This document shows positions 16,262 through 23,842 of a stretch of DNA of 58,719 bases, piece after piece. The position numbers and the translations under genes are program-made. The notes beneath the pieces are model-generated. The model saw only the letters and a list, made by a program, of their open reading frames with translations, was not told where the DNA came from and did no database searches. The DNA is from Christensenellaceae bacterium (lineage in GTDB: Bacteria > Bacillota > Clostridia > Christensenellales > UBA1750): the NCBI GenBank assembly GCA_031280685.1, contig JAITGM010000031.1:1-58719 (forward strand), written 5' to 3'. The number at the start of each line of letters is the position of its first letter. Within the stretch, counting starts at the first letter, position 1.

Positions 16262-16744
16262 ATGGTTGAAGTCGCCTATGACCGCGCCGCTGCGGTTAAC
16301 TATGCCGAAACCTGGGCGCTGAAGCGCAATCCCGCCTACATGGACTTTGAGCACAGCGGCGGGGATTGCACGAATTTTGCCTCCCAATGCATTTACGCGG
16401 GCAGCAAGGAGCTGAACTTTACCCCGTTGTATGGCTGGTTTTACCTAACCGCGTCAAACCGCACGCCCTCGTGGACCGGGGTGGAGTTTTTGCGGAATTT
16501 CCTCATCGGCAACAAGGCGCTGGGCCCCTATGCGCAGGAATTGCCCGAGGAGGAGGCCCAGCCCGGGGACATCGTGCAGCTTGGCAACGCCCAGCGCTTT
16601 TATCACAGCCCCGTGGTGGTGAAGGTCGAAAACGGGGAGATCTTCATCGCCGCGCACTCGGTCGATGTGTGGATGCGCCCCCTGAGCGACTATTCCTATC
16701 AGCGTTCGCGCTGCCTGCACATCCTGGGCGTGCGCAAGCCCTAG
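16262..16744 (+). CDS. Amidase_6 domain protein
   Basis: A 160-residue protein that is entirely an Amidase_6 domain (PF12671), a papain/NlpC-like putative amidase or peptidase common in Clostridia and Bacilli. The start YDRAAAVNYAETWALKRNP and the catalytic segment GGDCTNFASQCIYAG (Cys 36) are diagnostic; a catalytic His probably lies in RFYHSPVVV (about 117). No signal peptide is present, unusual if it acts on the wall, so a cytosolic or mother-cell role is possible. Its TAG stop shares the bases CTAG with the stop of the opposite-strand DUF4364 gene. Confidence 0.85.
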   Translation: MVEVAYDRAAAVNYAETWALKRNPAYMDFEHSGGDCTNFASQCIYAGSKELNFTPLYGWFYLTASNRTPSWTGVEFLRNFLIGNKALGPYAQELPEEEAQPGDIVQLGNAQRFYHSPVVVKVENGEIFIAAHSVDVWMRPLSDYSYQRSRCLHILGVRKP

Positions 16745-17268
16745 ACTTCCTCACCCAAAAGGGCCGAAAGCACGGCTTTATAAAGCATTGAAGGCTCCGT
16801 GCGCCAGCGCTCGCAGACCCTTCTGGTCAGCGCCTCGTCGGGCAGCTCAAGCTTGATGTTGATCATCTCGTTGCTCTGTTCAAGCAGATAGAGCTGCGCG
16901 GCGAAGCCCTGCGGGTTTTTGGAGTATTCGGCAAAAACCTGCCTTTCGCGGATGAGCTTTTGCCGCCAGCTCGCGGCGGAGGACTGCACCGCCCCCCGCA
17001 GGCTTTGGGGAATGCGCTTTTCAAAGTGCGCAAGCGCGCCCCGGCCTTCCTCGGTCAGCAGGCAGGCTTCGCCCAGGCGGCCGGGAATCAGCCGCAAATG
17101 GCCGGTATCAACCAGCTCATACAGCGAGAGCCGGAACTCCATATAGGTCAGCAGCTCGACGCCGAGAATGAAGCGCTCAAGCTCAGGCAGCTCGAGCGCG
17201 CCCATTTCGCGAACGGCGTAAAGGATGAGCAGCTTTTGCTCGCTGGGCGGCTTGCGCCTTGCCTGCAT
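16741..17268 (-). CDS. DUF4364 family protein
   Basis: A 175-residue protein of a family found in Clostridia (PF14277). It begins with a probable winged-helix part (EQKLLILYAVREMGALELPELERF, then a wing near LRLIPGRLGEACLLTEEGR) and ends with an alpha/beta part (INIKLELPDEALTRRVCERW). A DNA-binding or regulatory role is likely from the fold pattern but unproven. It converges on the Amidase_6 gene with a four-base overlap of the stop codons. Confidence 0.8.
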   Translation of the reverse strand: MQARRKPPSEQKLLILYAVREMGALELPELERFILGVELLTYMEFRLSLYELVDTGHLRLIPGRLGEACLLTEEGRGALAHFEKRIPQSLRGAVQSSAASWRQKLIRERQVFAEYSKNPQGFAAQLYLLEQSNEMINIKLELPDEALTRRVCERWRTEPSMLYKAVLSALLGEEV

Positions 17269-17302
17269 TTCGCTTCCGCTCCCTTCAAAAAAGTGAAAAA
17301 AA

Positions 17303-17330
17303 GCGCCCTTTGCTTTGAAAAAGGGCGCCT
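17303..17330 (-). terminator. Terminator of the HPr-like gene
   Basis: GCGCCCTTT and AAAGGGCGC pair; minus-strand reading continues into TTTTTTTCAC. It lies between the HPr-like gene and DUF4364, so the two are separate units. Confidence 0.75.
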
Positions 17331-17373
17331 TAATTTGCTAGAGCCAAGAAAGTCCCTCAGGGCCCGTGCGGCC

Positions 17374-17601
17374 TTAGGCCTTGAAAGCCTCCACCGCGGC
17401 GAGGAGATCATCGCAACTGTCGCTGAAGATTTCCATCGTGATGGGCTTGCTCAGATCGAGCGAGAAGATGCCCAAGATGGATTTGGCGTCCACAACGTGG
17501 CGGCCCGAGCGAAGATCAATGTCGTAGGGATAGCGGCTGACGATGTTGACGAAATCCTTGACGTTTTCAGGCAAGGCTAAGTGAACCTGGACGGTTTTCA
17601 T
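17374..17601 (-). CDS. HPr-like protein lacking the active-site histidine
   Basis: A 75-residue protein with the HPr fold. The regulatory Ser region is well kept (DAKSILGIFSLDL, Ser 41, aligned with HPr Ser46 in LKSIMGVMSLGI), and the helix after SRYPYDIDL also fits. The phosphocarrier site GIHARPA is replaced by LALPENV, so His15 and Arg17 are missing and PTS phosphate transfer is impossible. This resembles Crh, the B. subtilis HPr paralogue that works only in catabolite regulation through HPr kinase, although Crh has Gln at that position. ATG 17601 follows GGAGGGG. Confidence 0.8.
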   Translation of the reverse strand: MKTVQVHLALPENVKDFVNIVSRYPYDIDLRSGRHVVDAKSILGIFSLDLSKPITMEIFSDSCDDLLAAVEAFKA

Positions 17602-17724
17602 GCAATACCCCTCCTTGCATTTGATTCTGGCAGAAGTATACCACATCGGCGCAAGGGAAAACAAGGGCATGCGCCGCGCTTTTCCCCTCCTGCCCGAAAT
17701 TTTTCTCAAGCCCGTGCTTGGGGC

Positions 17725-17753
17725 TTGCGCTTTTGCAGGGGAGCGGGTATAAT
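17725..17753 (+). promoter_or_regulatory. Promoter of tRNA-Val
   Basis: TTGCGC and TATAAT separated by 17 bases, ending 11 bases before the tRNA 5' end. Confidence 0.8.
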
Positions 17754-17764
17754 AACAAACGTTT

Positions 17765-17841
17765 GGGGTTATAGCTCAGCTGGTTAGAGTGTCACGTTGA
17801 CATCGTGAAGGTCGATGGTTCGAGTCCATTTAACCCCACCA
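17765..17841 (+). tRNA. tRNA-Val (anticodon GAC)
   Basis: Acceptor GGGGTTA/TAACCCC, D arm TAGCTCAGCTGGTTAGAGT, anticodon stem TCACG/CGTGA with loop TTGACAT (GAC), T loop GGTTCGAGTCC and an encoded CCA. Single-gene unit. Confidence 0.95.
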
Positions 17842-17842
17842 C

Positions 17843-17877
17843 GCCGGGGCAAAGTCGGCTTTGCTCCGGCTTTTTTT
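17843..17877 (+). terminator. Terminator of tRNA-Val
   Basis: GCCGGGGCAAAG and CTTTGCTCCGGC pair around TCGG and are followed by seven T. It begins directly after the tRNA and matches the terminator at 9891-9927 over most of its length. The rest of 17878-18116 holds no supported gene. Confidence 0.9.
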
Positions 17878-18116
17878 GCAAAAAACCATCTTCCCTCCTT
17901 CCGCCGCTCGCCTTAACTCGCCCCAAAAGCCACGAGAGGAGCGCCGGCCCCTGTTAACGCGCCCTACTCTCGCCTTGCCGCCTGCCGCCTCGGGGCAGCA
18001 CCGCCCTCGGCTCGGCCCGCGAGCGGGGAGAGAGGCCCCCCGACTCGCCATCAACGCGGTTCCTCCCTTCGGAATGCCCTGTACCAACGCGATGGGCCAA
18101 AAGAGCAAAAAGGGGG

Positions 18117-18146
18117 TTGACAGGTCGAGGCGAGTTCGCGTATACT
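18117..18146 (+). promoter_or_regulatory. Promoter of the feo operon
   Basis: TTGACA and TATACT with an 18-base spacer. The inverted repeat CTAACCGTAATTAG overlaps the -10 box and probable start site, a classic repressor position. Confidence 0.85.
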
Positions 18147-18198
18147 AACCGTAATTAGAAGAAGCTAACCGCTTTTTCTTCGAGATGGGTTAGCTTCT
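18145..18198 (+). promoter_or_regulatory. Inverted repeats of TTAG/CTAA type over the feo start site
   Basis: Two overlapping symmetries are seen: CTAA-CCGTAA-TTAG at 18145-18158, and an 11-bp inverted repeat AGAAGCTAACC / GGTTAGCTTCT at 18160-18170 and 18188-18198. The half-sites resemble those of DtxR/IdeR iron repressors (TTAGGTTAGSCTAACCTAA). An iron- or manganese-responsive operator is inferred; the long repeat could equally form an RNA hairpin in the leader. Confidence 0.55.
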
Positions 18199-18235
18199 GC
18201 TTACTCGAGGCTTAACAATGAAGGGGGAAGGCAGC

Positions 18236-18445
18236 ATGCCCTTGGCGCTCGCAAGGCTCGGCGAGGATGCTTCCATCAAAAAAGTGGGCGGAAGCCCTGA
18301 AACGCGGCAGTTTCTCGAAAAGCTCGGCTTCGTGCCCGGCGCGAAACTGACCGTCGTCAACGCAATTGGCGGGAACCTGATCGTGGGCATGAAGGAATCC
18401 CGCGTGGCGATCAGCCGCGAGATGGCGGCAAAGATCTGGATTTAG
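18236..18445 (+). CDS. feoA: FeoA family protein (first copy)
   Basis: A 69-residue SH3-like FeoA protein, thought to bind FeoB and help ferrous iron uptake. The pattern TRQFLEKLGFVPGAKLTVVN followed by GGNLIVGMKESRVAISREMA is standard. ATG 18236 was chosen because AAGGGGGAAGG precedes it; an earlier in-frame ATG at 18218 lies inside that ribosome site. It is the first gene of the feo operon; the second feoA follows after 18 bases. Confidence 0.88.
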   Translation: MPLALARLGEDASIKKVGGSPETRQFLEKLGFVPGAKLTVVNAIGGNLIVGMKESRVAISREMAAKIWI

Positions 18446-18463
18446 CAAAGGGGAGGGAAAGCG

Positions 18464-18685
18464 ATGCAGACCCTGAAGGAGGCAAGGCCCGGCAGCAGCG
18501 TGCGGGTTTTGCGGATTGGCGGTGGCGGCCCGGTGAAGCGCCGCATCATGGAAATGGGAATCACCAAGGGCGTGGAGCTCTTCGTGCGCAAAGTCGCCCC
18601 GTTTGGCGACCCGGTCGAGATCACCGTGCGCGGCTATGAGCTTTCGCTCCGCAAGGCCGATGCGGAATTGATCGAAGTGGGATGA
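18464..18685 (+). CDS. feoA: FeoA family protein (second copy)
   Basis: A 73-residue FeoA with the hallmark GPVKRRIMEMGITKGVELFV and VEITVRGYELSLRKADAELIEV. It differs clearly from the first copy (the phrase MEMGITKG replaces LEKLGFVPG), so the two are old paralogues rather than a recent duplication. Two small FeoA proteins before FeoB are common in Clostridia. RBS GGGGAGGG lies 8 bases before ATG 18464. Confidence 0.9.
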   Translation: MQTLKEARPGSSVRVLRIGGGGPVKRRIMEMGITKGVELFVRKVAPFGDPVEITVRGYELSLRKADAELIEVG

Positions 18686-18719
18686 AAAAGGCAATACTTC
18701 GCGTTTTTTTGGGCCGCTG

Positions 18720-18735
18720 GTTAGCGAATGCTAAC
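18720..18735 (+). promoter_or_regulatory. Perfect palindrome before feoB
   Basis: GTTAGC-GAAT-GCTAAC, a 6-bp perfect inverted repeat, sits in the 84-base gap between feoA2 and feoB and shares its half-site with the operator at the operon start. It may be a second metalloregulator site. Confidence 0.45.
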
Positions 18736-18769
18736 TAATGCCCGGAAACAAGAGAGGAGAGGGAAGGAA

Positions 18770-21025
18770 ATGGGGGCGACGATCGCTCTGGCCGGCAACC
18801 CGAACAGCGGCAAGACCACGCTGTTCAACGCGCTGACCGGCTCAAACCAATTCGTGGGCAACTGGCCCGGCGTAACCGTGGAAAAGAAGGAGGGCAAGCT
18901 GCGCGGCCACAGGGAAGTGACCATCGCCGACCTGCCCGGCATTTATTCGCTTTCGCCCTATACGCTCGAGGAGGTCGTCGCGCGGAACTACCTGACCGAC
19001 GAAAAGCCCGACGCGATTTTGAACATCGTGGATGGCACGAACCTTGAACGCAACTTGTTTTTGACGACCCAGCTCATCGAATTGGGCCTTCCCGTGGTGG
19101 TGGCGCTGAACATGATGGACTTAGTGCGCAGGCGCGGCGACCAAATCAACACCAAGCGCCTGGCGGAGGAGCTGGGCTGCCCCGTCGTCGAGATTTCGGC
19201 CCTCAAAGGCGAAAACATCATCGAGGCGGCGCAGGCGGCCGTGCAGGCGGCTGGCGGCGGGCGCACGGTTCCGCGGCACCGTTTTTCGGGCGAGGTGGAG
19301 CACGCTCTGGCGCACATTGAAGAGAGCCTTTTGCATGATTTGCCCGAGGCGCAGCAGCGCTTCTACGCCGTCAAGCTCTTTGAGCGCGACGCCAAGATCA
19401 TCCAGCGGCTTAAACTCCCGCAAAGCGGCCTTGACCACATCGAAGCGGACATCGCCGCCTGCGAAAAGGAGATGGACGACGACAGCGAAAGCATCATCAC
19501 GGCCGAACGCTATGGCTACATCGACTCGATCATCAGCGGCTGCGTAAAAATCCGCAAAAGCGGCCTGAGCACTTCCGATAAGATCGACCGCGTCGTCACC
19601 AACCGCTGGCTGGCCTTGCCCATTTTCGCGCTGGTGATGTTCCTCGTCTACTTCGTTTCGGTCACTTCCGTGGGCGCAATCGCCACCGACTGGGCCAACG
19701 ACGGCGTATTTGGCGAGGGCTGGCACTTCGCGGGCATCGGTGCCGGCGAATATGAGGAATCCCTCGCCGCCTTTGAGGAAGGCGAGCTCCTTGAGGAGCC
19801 GGATCCCGCTGCTTTTGGCCTTTGGGTGCCCGGCGTGCCCGTGCTCATCGCCTCCGGCCTTGAGGCTGTGGGCTGCGCGGAGTGGCTGCAGGGCCTGATC
19901 CTGGATGGCATCGTGGCCGGGGTGGGCGCGGTGCTGGGTTTCGTGCCGCAGATGCTGATTCTCTTCATCTTTTTGGCCTTTCTCGAGGCCTGCGGCTACA
20001 TGGCGCGCATCGCTTTCATCATGGATCGAATCTTCAGGCGCTTCGGCCTTTCGGGCAAGTCCTTCATCCCGATTTTGATCGGTACGGGCTGTGGAGTGCC
20101 GGGCATCATGGCTTCGCGCACCATCGAAAGCGACCGCGACCGCAAGCTGACCATCATGACCACCACCTTCATCCCCTGCTCGGCCAAGCTGCCCATCATC
20201 GCGCTGATCGCGGGCGCCCTTTTCGGCGGGGCCGCCTGGGTGGCGCCCAGCGCCTACTTCGTGGGCATGGCAGCCATCGTCTGCTCGGGCGTGATCCTCA
20301 AAAAGGCCAAGGCCTTCGCGGGCAACGTAGCCCCCTTCGTCATGGAGCTGCCTGCCTACCACTGGCCCACGCCGCTTAACATCTTGCGCAGCATGTGGGA
20401 AAGAGGCTGGTCCTTCATCAAGAAGGCCGGGACCATCATCCTTTTGGCGACGATCTTCATCTGGTTCGCCTCGAACTTTGGTTGGGATGAAAACGGCTTT
20501 GGCATGGTCGGGATGCAGCAAAGCGTGCTGGCCGCAATGGGTTCCGCCATCGCCTGGATCTTCGCTCCCTTGGGCTGGGGGGACTGGAAGGCGGCAGTGG
20601 CCGCCATCACCGGCCTCATCGCCAAGGAAAACGTTGTGGGCACCTTTGGCATCCTTTACAACTATGCAGAGGTGGCCGAGGACGGCGCCGAGATCTGGTC
20701 CCTGCTCGCTTCGAGCTTCACCGCGCTCAGCGCCTATTCCTTCCTCGTGTTCAATCTGCTCTGCGCGCCCTGCTTCGCGGCGATGGGCGCCATCAAGCGC
20801 GAGATGAACAGCGCGCGCTGGTTCTGGGTCGCGATCGGTTACCAGTGCGGCTTTGCCTACGTGGTCGCTCTCTGTGTCTACCAATTCGGCCTGCTCTTTA
20901 CCGGGCAGTTCGGCCTTGGAACGCTGGCCGCCCTGCTGCTGACCGCGGGCTTTCTCTTCCTGCTGTTTAAACCCCAAAAGGCGGCCCCGCTTGGCCGGGC
21001 GCCGCTTAACGCGAAAGGAGCGTAA
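18770..21025 (+). CDS. feoB: Ferrous iron transport protein B
   Basis: A 751-residue iron transporter in the cytoplasmic membrane. The N-terminal G domain has GNPNSGKTT (G1, about 8-16), DLPG (G3), NMMD (G4) and SALK (G5), followed by the guanine-dissociation-inhibitor helical region (about 165-270) and a membrane domain with Gate motifs (FIPILIGTGCGVPGIMASR and FIPCSAKLPIIALIAG). ATG 18770 has GAGAGGGAAGGAA in front; an upstream ATG overlaps the palindrome. The C-terminal tail is followed after 3 bases by the Cys-rich small protein. Confidence 0.97.
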   Translation: MGATIALAGNPNSGKTTLFNALTGSNQFVGNWPGVTVEKKEGKLRGHREVTIADLPGIYSLSPYTLEEVVARNYLTDEKPDAILNIVDGTNLERNLFLTTQLIELGLPVVVALNMMDLVRRRGDQINTKRLAEELGCPVVEISALKGENIIEAAQAAVQAAGGGRTVPRHRFSGEVEHALAHIEESLLHDLPEAQQRFYAVKLFERDAKIIQRLKLPQSGLDHIEADIAACEKEMDDDSESIITAERYGYIDSIISGCVKIRKSGLSTSDKIDRVVTNRWLALPIFALVMFLVYFVSVTSVGAIATDWANDGVFGEGWHFAGIGAGEYEESLAAFEEGELLEEPDPAAFGLWVPGVPVLIASGLEAVGCAEWLQGLILDGIVAGVGAVLGFVPQMLILFIFLAFLEACGYMARIAFIMDRIFRRFGLSGKSFIPILIGTGCGVPGIMASRTIESDRDRKLTIMTTTFIPCSAKLPIIALIAGALFGGAAWVAPSAYFVGMAAIVCSGVILKKAKAFAGNVAPFVMELPAYHWPTPLNILRSMWERGWSFIKKAGTIILLATIFIWFASNFGWDENGFGMVGMQQSVLAAMGSAIAWIFAPLGWGDWKAAVAAITGLIAKENVVGTFGILYNYAEVAEDGAEIWSLLASSFTALSAYSFLVFNLLCAPCFAAMGAIKREMNSARWFWVAIGYQCGFAYVVALCVYQFGLLFTGQFGLGTLAALLLTAGFLFLLFKPQKAAPLGRAPLNAKGA

Positions 21026-21028
21026 GAA

Positions 21029-21205
21029 ATGGGAACGCTATCGGTCTTTCTCTTCCTGCTGGCCTTGGTTTCCGCCATCGTCGCCAGGCTGGTCGTGAAT
21101 AAACGCAAGGGAACGAGCCTCGTCTGCGGCGTGGACTGCGCAAGCTGCCCGCATTGCGCCGCGCACAATCCGGCAGCTGACCGGCCTGCCACCAAACCTC
21201 ACTAA
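21029..21205 (+). CDS. FeoB-associated Cys-rich membrane protein
   Basis: A 58-residue protein with one membrane helix (VFLFLLALVSAIVARLVV, about 6-23) and a Cys cluster CGVDCASCPHC (residues 33-43), the features of PF12669. This family follows feoB in many Firmicutes and may occupy the FeoC position or bind Fe-S or iron. It begins 3 bases after the feoB stop with AAAGGAG overlapping the feoB end. It is the last gene before the terminator. Confidence 0.88.
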   Translation: MGTLSVFLFLLALVSAIVARLVVNKRKGTSLVCGVDCASCPHCAAHNPAADRPATKPH

Positions 21206-21230
21206 TCAGGGTTTCCTACCCCCTACATTT

Positions 21231-21271
21231 CCCTTCGCTTCGCGGGCGACCGCGAAGCGGAGGGGTTTTTC
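21231..21271 (+). terminator. Terminator of the feo operon
   Basis: CCCTTCGCTTCGCGG and CCGCGAAGCGGAGGGG pair with one mismatch around GCGA and are followed by TTTTTC. Confidence 0.88.
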
Positions 21272-21400
21272 TATGGCCGCGAAACACAAAAAACCATCCG
21301 GCGTGCTTCCTTTGAGATAGCTCCTTTACGAGGGGGCTTCCCTGCACTTCTCAGGAGTTGGGCTGGGGGAAGTATCGCTTTGTGAAGCGCCGCAACGGAT

Positions 21401-22282
21401 TTAGCCGCTTTCGCCCTCACATTCCTCGATCTCAAGGCCGCGGGCCCTCGTTTGCACGGCAAAGCTTTCGCCCACATCGCCGCAAAGCGCCGCTGCGCGC
21501 TCGGCCTCGGCCTGGCCGTCAAAAAGCCCCAAGACCGCGCTTCCGCTGCCGCTCATTGCGGCCCCGCGCGCCCCGGCCTTGCGCAGCGCCAAAAGCGCCC
21601 GGCCTACACCCGGGCAAAGGCCCTGGGCGGCTTCCTCCAGCCCGTTGCCCATGGCACCGGCAAAGGCCTCAAAATCACCCTCAATCAGCGCGTTCCGCGC
21701 GCGTCCAACCATCGGGTGCCGGGGGTTTCTCAGTCCGTCCCAGGCGGCAAAGACTGCCTTCGTCAGCAGGCCTTCCTTGGGCTTGACGAGCACAAAAGAA
21801 AGCTCTTCCCTGGGGGTGAAGAACTCCAAATCCGTGCCGATTCCCCTCGCCCGCGCGGTTCCTCCCCGCAAGCAGAAGGGAACGTCGGCGCCAAGGCGCG
21901 CCGCAAGCTCGTGCAGGGCAGCCGGCGGCAGCTTTAAGCCCCAAAGCAGGTTCAGCGCGCAAAGCGCCGCCGCTGCGTCGGCACTGCCTCCGCCCAACCC
22001 GGCTTCTATGGGGATCTGCTTGCGCAACCGAATTCGCGCCCCCTTTTTTGTGCCCGCTTCCCCTCGCAAAAGCGCTGCCGCGCGCAAAACGAGGTTCCCT
22101 TCAATGGGTACGCGCCGCCCTTCGGGTTCAAGGCTCAAGCCGGCCGCTTCCTCGAAAAAAAGCTCGTCAAAAAGGCTGATCGACTGCAGTATGTAGTCGA
22201 TTTCGTGGTAACCGTCCTCCTTTTTCGCCAGAACGTCCAGGCAGGGGTTGACCTTGGCGTAAGCGCGCGCGAGCAGCCGCAA
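21401..22282 (-). CDS. ispE: 4-diphosphocytidyl-2-C-methyl-D-erythritol kinase
   Basis: GHMP kinase of the non-mevalonate isoprenoid pathway; it phosphorylates CDP-ME at the 2-hydroxyl. At 293 residues it has normal length. AYAKVNPCLDVLAKKEDGYHEID (about 7-29) is the substrate-binding start, PIEAGLGGGSADAAAAL (about 91-107) is the ATP loop, and MSGSGSAVLGLF near the end is GHMP motif 3. The minus-strand gene follows the structured region after asd; its own promoter is not clear. GGAGGAGG precedes the start. Confidence 0.95.
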   Translation of the reverse strand: MRLLARAYAKVNPCLDVLAKKEDGYHEIDYILQSISLFDELFFEEAAGLSLEPEGRRVPIEGNLVLRAAALLRGEAGTKKGARIRLRKQIPIEAGLGGGSADAAAALCALNLLWGLKLPPAALHELAARLGADVPFCLRGGTARARGIGTDLEFFTPREELSFVLVKPKEGLLTKAVFAAWDGLRNPRHPMVGRARNALIEGDFEAFAGAMGNGLEEAAQGLCPGVGRALLALRKAGARGAAMSGSGSAVLGLFDGQAEAERAAALCGDVGESFAVQTRARGLEIEECEGESG

Positions 22283-22399
22283 GAAACCTCCTCCTTTTTG
22301 ATGTGCCTAATAAAAGGGGGCGTCGCCGCCTCCTCGCGCCGCCGTTTCATCGGCGGTTAACCCTTCAATCAACGTGCAAAGCTCGAATCGCAGCCCCGT

Positions 22400-22499
22400 A
22401 AGGCCCACCGGCGGCGAAGCCGCCGCAGCCGCGAAGCGGCAGGCCGCGCGCAGCGCGGCGTGGGCCTTGTGGCGCGCGAGCGTAAGCGAGCGCGCCCGT
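22400..22499 (-). repeat. Composite structured repeat, copy 1 (hairpin plus three-hairpin domain)
   Basis: The stem AAGGCCCAC (22400-22408) / GTGGGCCTT (22460-22468) encloses three hairpins: CGGCGGC-GAA-GCCGCCG, GCCGC-GAA-GCGGC and GCCGCGC-GCA-GCGCGGC. Next to it lies GGCGCGC/GCGCGCC (22471-22496). Read on the minus strand, the order and hairpin sequences match copy 2 at 53740-53843. No gene overlaps. It may be a non-coding RNA or a mobile palindromic repeat. Confidence 0.65.
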
Positions 22500-22726
22500 T
22501 CCCGCCGAGCGCAAGCGAGGCCACAGCGCCGCCTACGGCGGCGCAACCCCGGGCGGCTACGCCGCCCGGGCCCGCAAAAGGTTGGTAGCGAGTGGGAGCC
22601 GTCGCGAGCGCGTTTACAAGCGAGCAAGCGAAGCGAGCGTGACCTTTTGCGGAAAGCGACGAGCGATGAAGCGCAGCGAATGCCGCCGCGCAGCCGGCGG
22701 CGCAGCGCAGCGAAATCCGCGAGGAG
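22500..22726 (-). repeat. Further chained hairpins after asd
   Basis: CGCCGCC-TA-GGCGGCG (about 22530) and CCCGGGCGGC-TAC-GCCGCCCGGG (about 22546-22569) are followed by CCGCAAAAGGT (22571-22581), which pairs perfectly with ACCTTTTGCGG (22642-22652) around GC-rich short repeats of the GCGAGC/GCAAGCGA type. With 22400-22499 this makes a 330-base non-coding stretch of nested inverted repeats between asd and ispE. Confidence 0.55.
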
Positions 22727-23806
22727 CTAGTCCATCCAGCCCTGGGCGCAGAGCAGCTCGGCCGAGAGCACACCGCCGCCCGCCGCCCCGCGCAGCGTGT
22801 TGTGCGAAAGGCAGACGAAGCGGTAATCGAGCACCGGATCCTCGCGCAGGCGGCCGATGGCGATGCCCATGCCGCGCCCGAGATCGCGGTCGAGCCTTGC
22901 CTGCGGCCTGTTTTCCTCATCGAAGTATGTGAGGAAGGGATTGGGCGCGCTGGGCAGCTCGAGCTTTTGCGGCTCGCCCTTGTAGGTCGCCCAGCTCAGC
23001 TTCATCTGCTCGATCGAGGGCTTGTTCTTGAACTTTACGCTGACCGAGGCCGTGTGCCCATCGCTGACCGGCACGCGGTAGCACTGCGCGCTGATCTTCG
23101 GCCCCTTCGCGGGGACGATCAGGCCGTTTTCGAGGCGCCCCCAAATCTTCAGGGGTTCTTGCTCGCTCTTTTCCTCCTCGCCCGAGATGAAGGGGATCAC
23201 GTTATCGAGGATCTCGGGCATGGTTTCGAAGGTCTTGCCCGCACCCGAGATGGCCTGATAGGTGCTGACCACCACGGCCTCGATGCCATTTTGCCAAAAG
23301 GGAGTCAGCGCCGGCACGTAGGACTGGATCGAGCAGTTCGGCTTCACCGCGATGAAGCCCCTCTTGGTGCCCAGGCGCTTGCGCTGCTCGAGGATCGCAC
23401 CGGAATGATCGGGGTTGATCTCGGGGATCATCATGGGCACGTCGGGCAGGGCGCGGCAGGCCGAATTGTTTGAAACAACCGGTATTTCCCTCTTGGCGTA
23501 GATCTCTTCCAGCGCCCGGGTTTCGGGCTTTTTCATGTCGATCGCGCAAAAGATGAAGTCGCAGCGAGCGGCGACCGTTTCAACGTCTGAGGCGTCGTAG
23601 ACCGGCAGCTTTTTCAACCCCTCGGGGATCGGCTCCTTCATCAGCCAGCGCCCCGCGATCGCCTCCTCGTAGCTCTTGCCCGCGCTGCGCGCGCTGGCCG
23701 CCAAAACGCCGACCTTGAACCAGGGGTGGCTGGCCAGCAGCAGCGCGAAACGCTGCCCCACCATGCCCGTCGCGCCGATGATGCCCACCGTATAGGATGC
23801 TTTCAT
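22727..23806 (-). CDS. asd: Aspartate-semialdehyde dehydrogenase (archaeal/fungal-type)
   Basis: NADP-dependent enzyme that converts aspartyl phosphate to aspartate semialdehyde, the branch point to Thr, Met and Lys (and diaminopimelate for the wall). The 359 residues have the Rossmann start GIIGATGMVGQRF (8-20), the catalytic Cys in VKPNCSIQSY (Cys 158) and SDGHTASVSVKF with the catalytic His. The sequence is of the branch typical of archaea, fungi and some Clostridia rather than E. coli. It starts 36 bases after the thrS stop with AGGAGGG, so it is likely controlled by the Thr T-box upstream of thrS. Confidence 0.95.
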   Translation of the reverse strand: MKASYTVGIIGATGMVGQRFALLLASHPWFKVGVLAASARSAGKSYEEAIAGRWLMKEPIPEGLKKLPVYDASDVETVAARCDFIFCAIDMKKPETRALEEIYAKREIPVVSNNSACRALPDVPMMIPEINPDHSGAILEQRKRLGTKRGFIAVKPNCSIQSYVPALTPFWQNGIEAVVVSTYQAISGAGKTFETMPEILDNVIPFISGEEEKSEQEPLKIWGRLENGLIVPAKGPKISAQCYRVPVSDGHTASVSVKFKNKPSIEQMKLSWATYKGEPQKLELPSAPNPFLTYFDEENRPQARLDRDLGRGMGIAIGRLREDPVLDYRFVCLSHNTLRGAAGGGVLSAELLCAQGWMD

Positions 23807-23842
23807 GTCTTCTTTCCCTCCTGCCTCTTGGGCTGTTTCAAC

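Noticed and set aside
18160..18198. Terminator or riboswitch reading of the feo leader hairpin
   Set aside because: No T run follows the 11-bp inverted repeat and its half-site recurs as a DNA palindrome before feoB, which fits an operator better.
19121..20977. A 618-codon open frame antisense to feoB
   Set aside because: FeoB is certain, and the antisense frame is low-complexity with no domain, as expected from GC-rich codon use.
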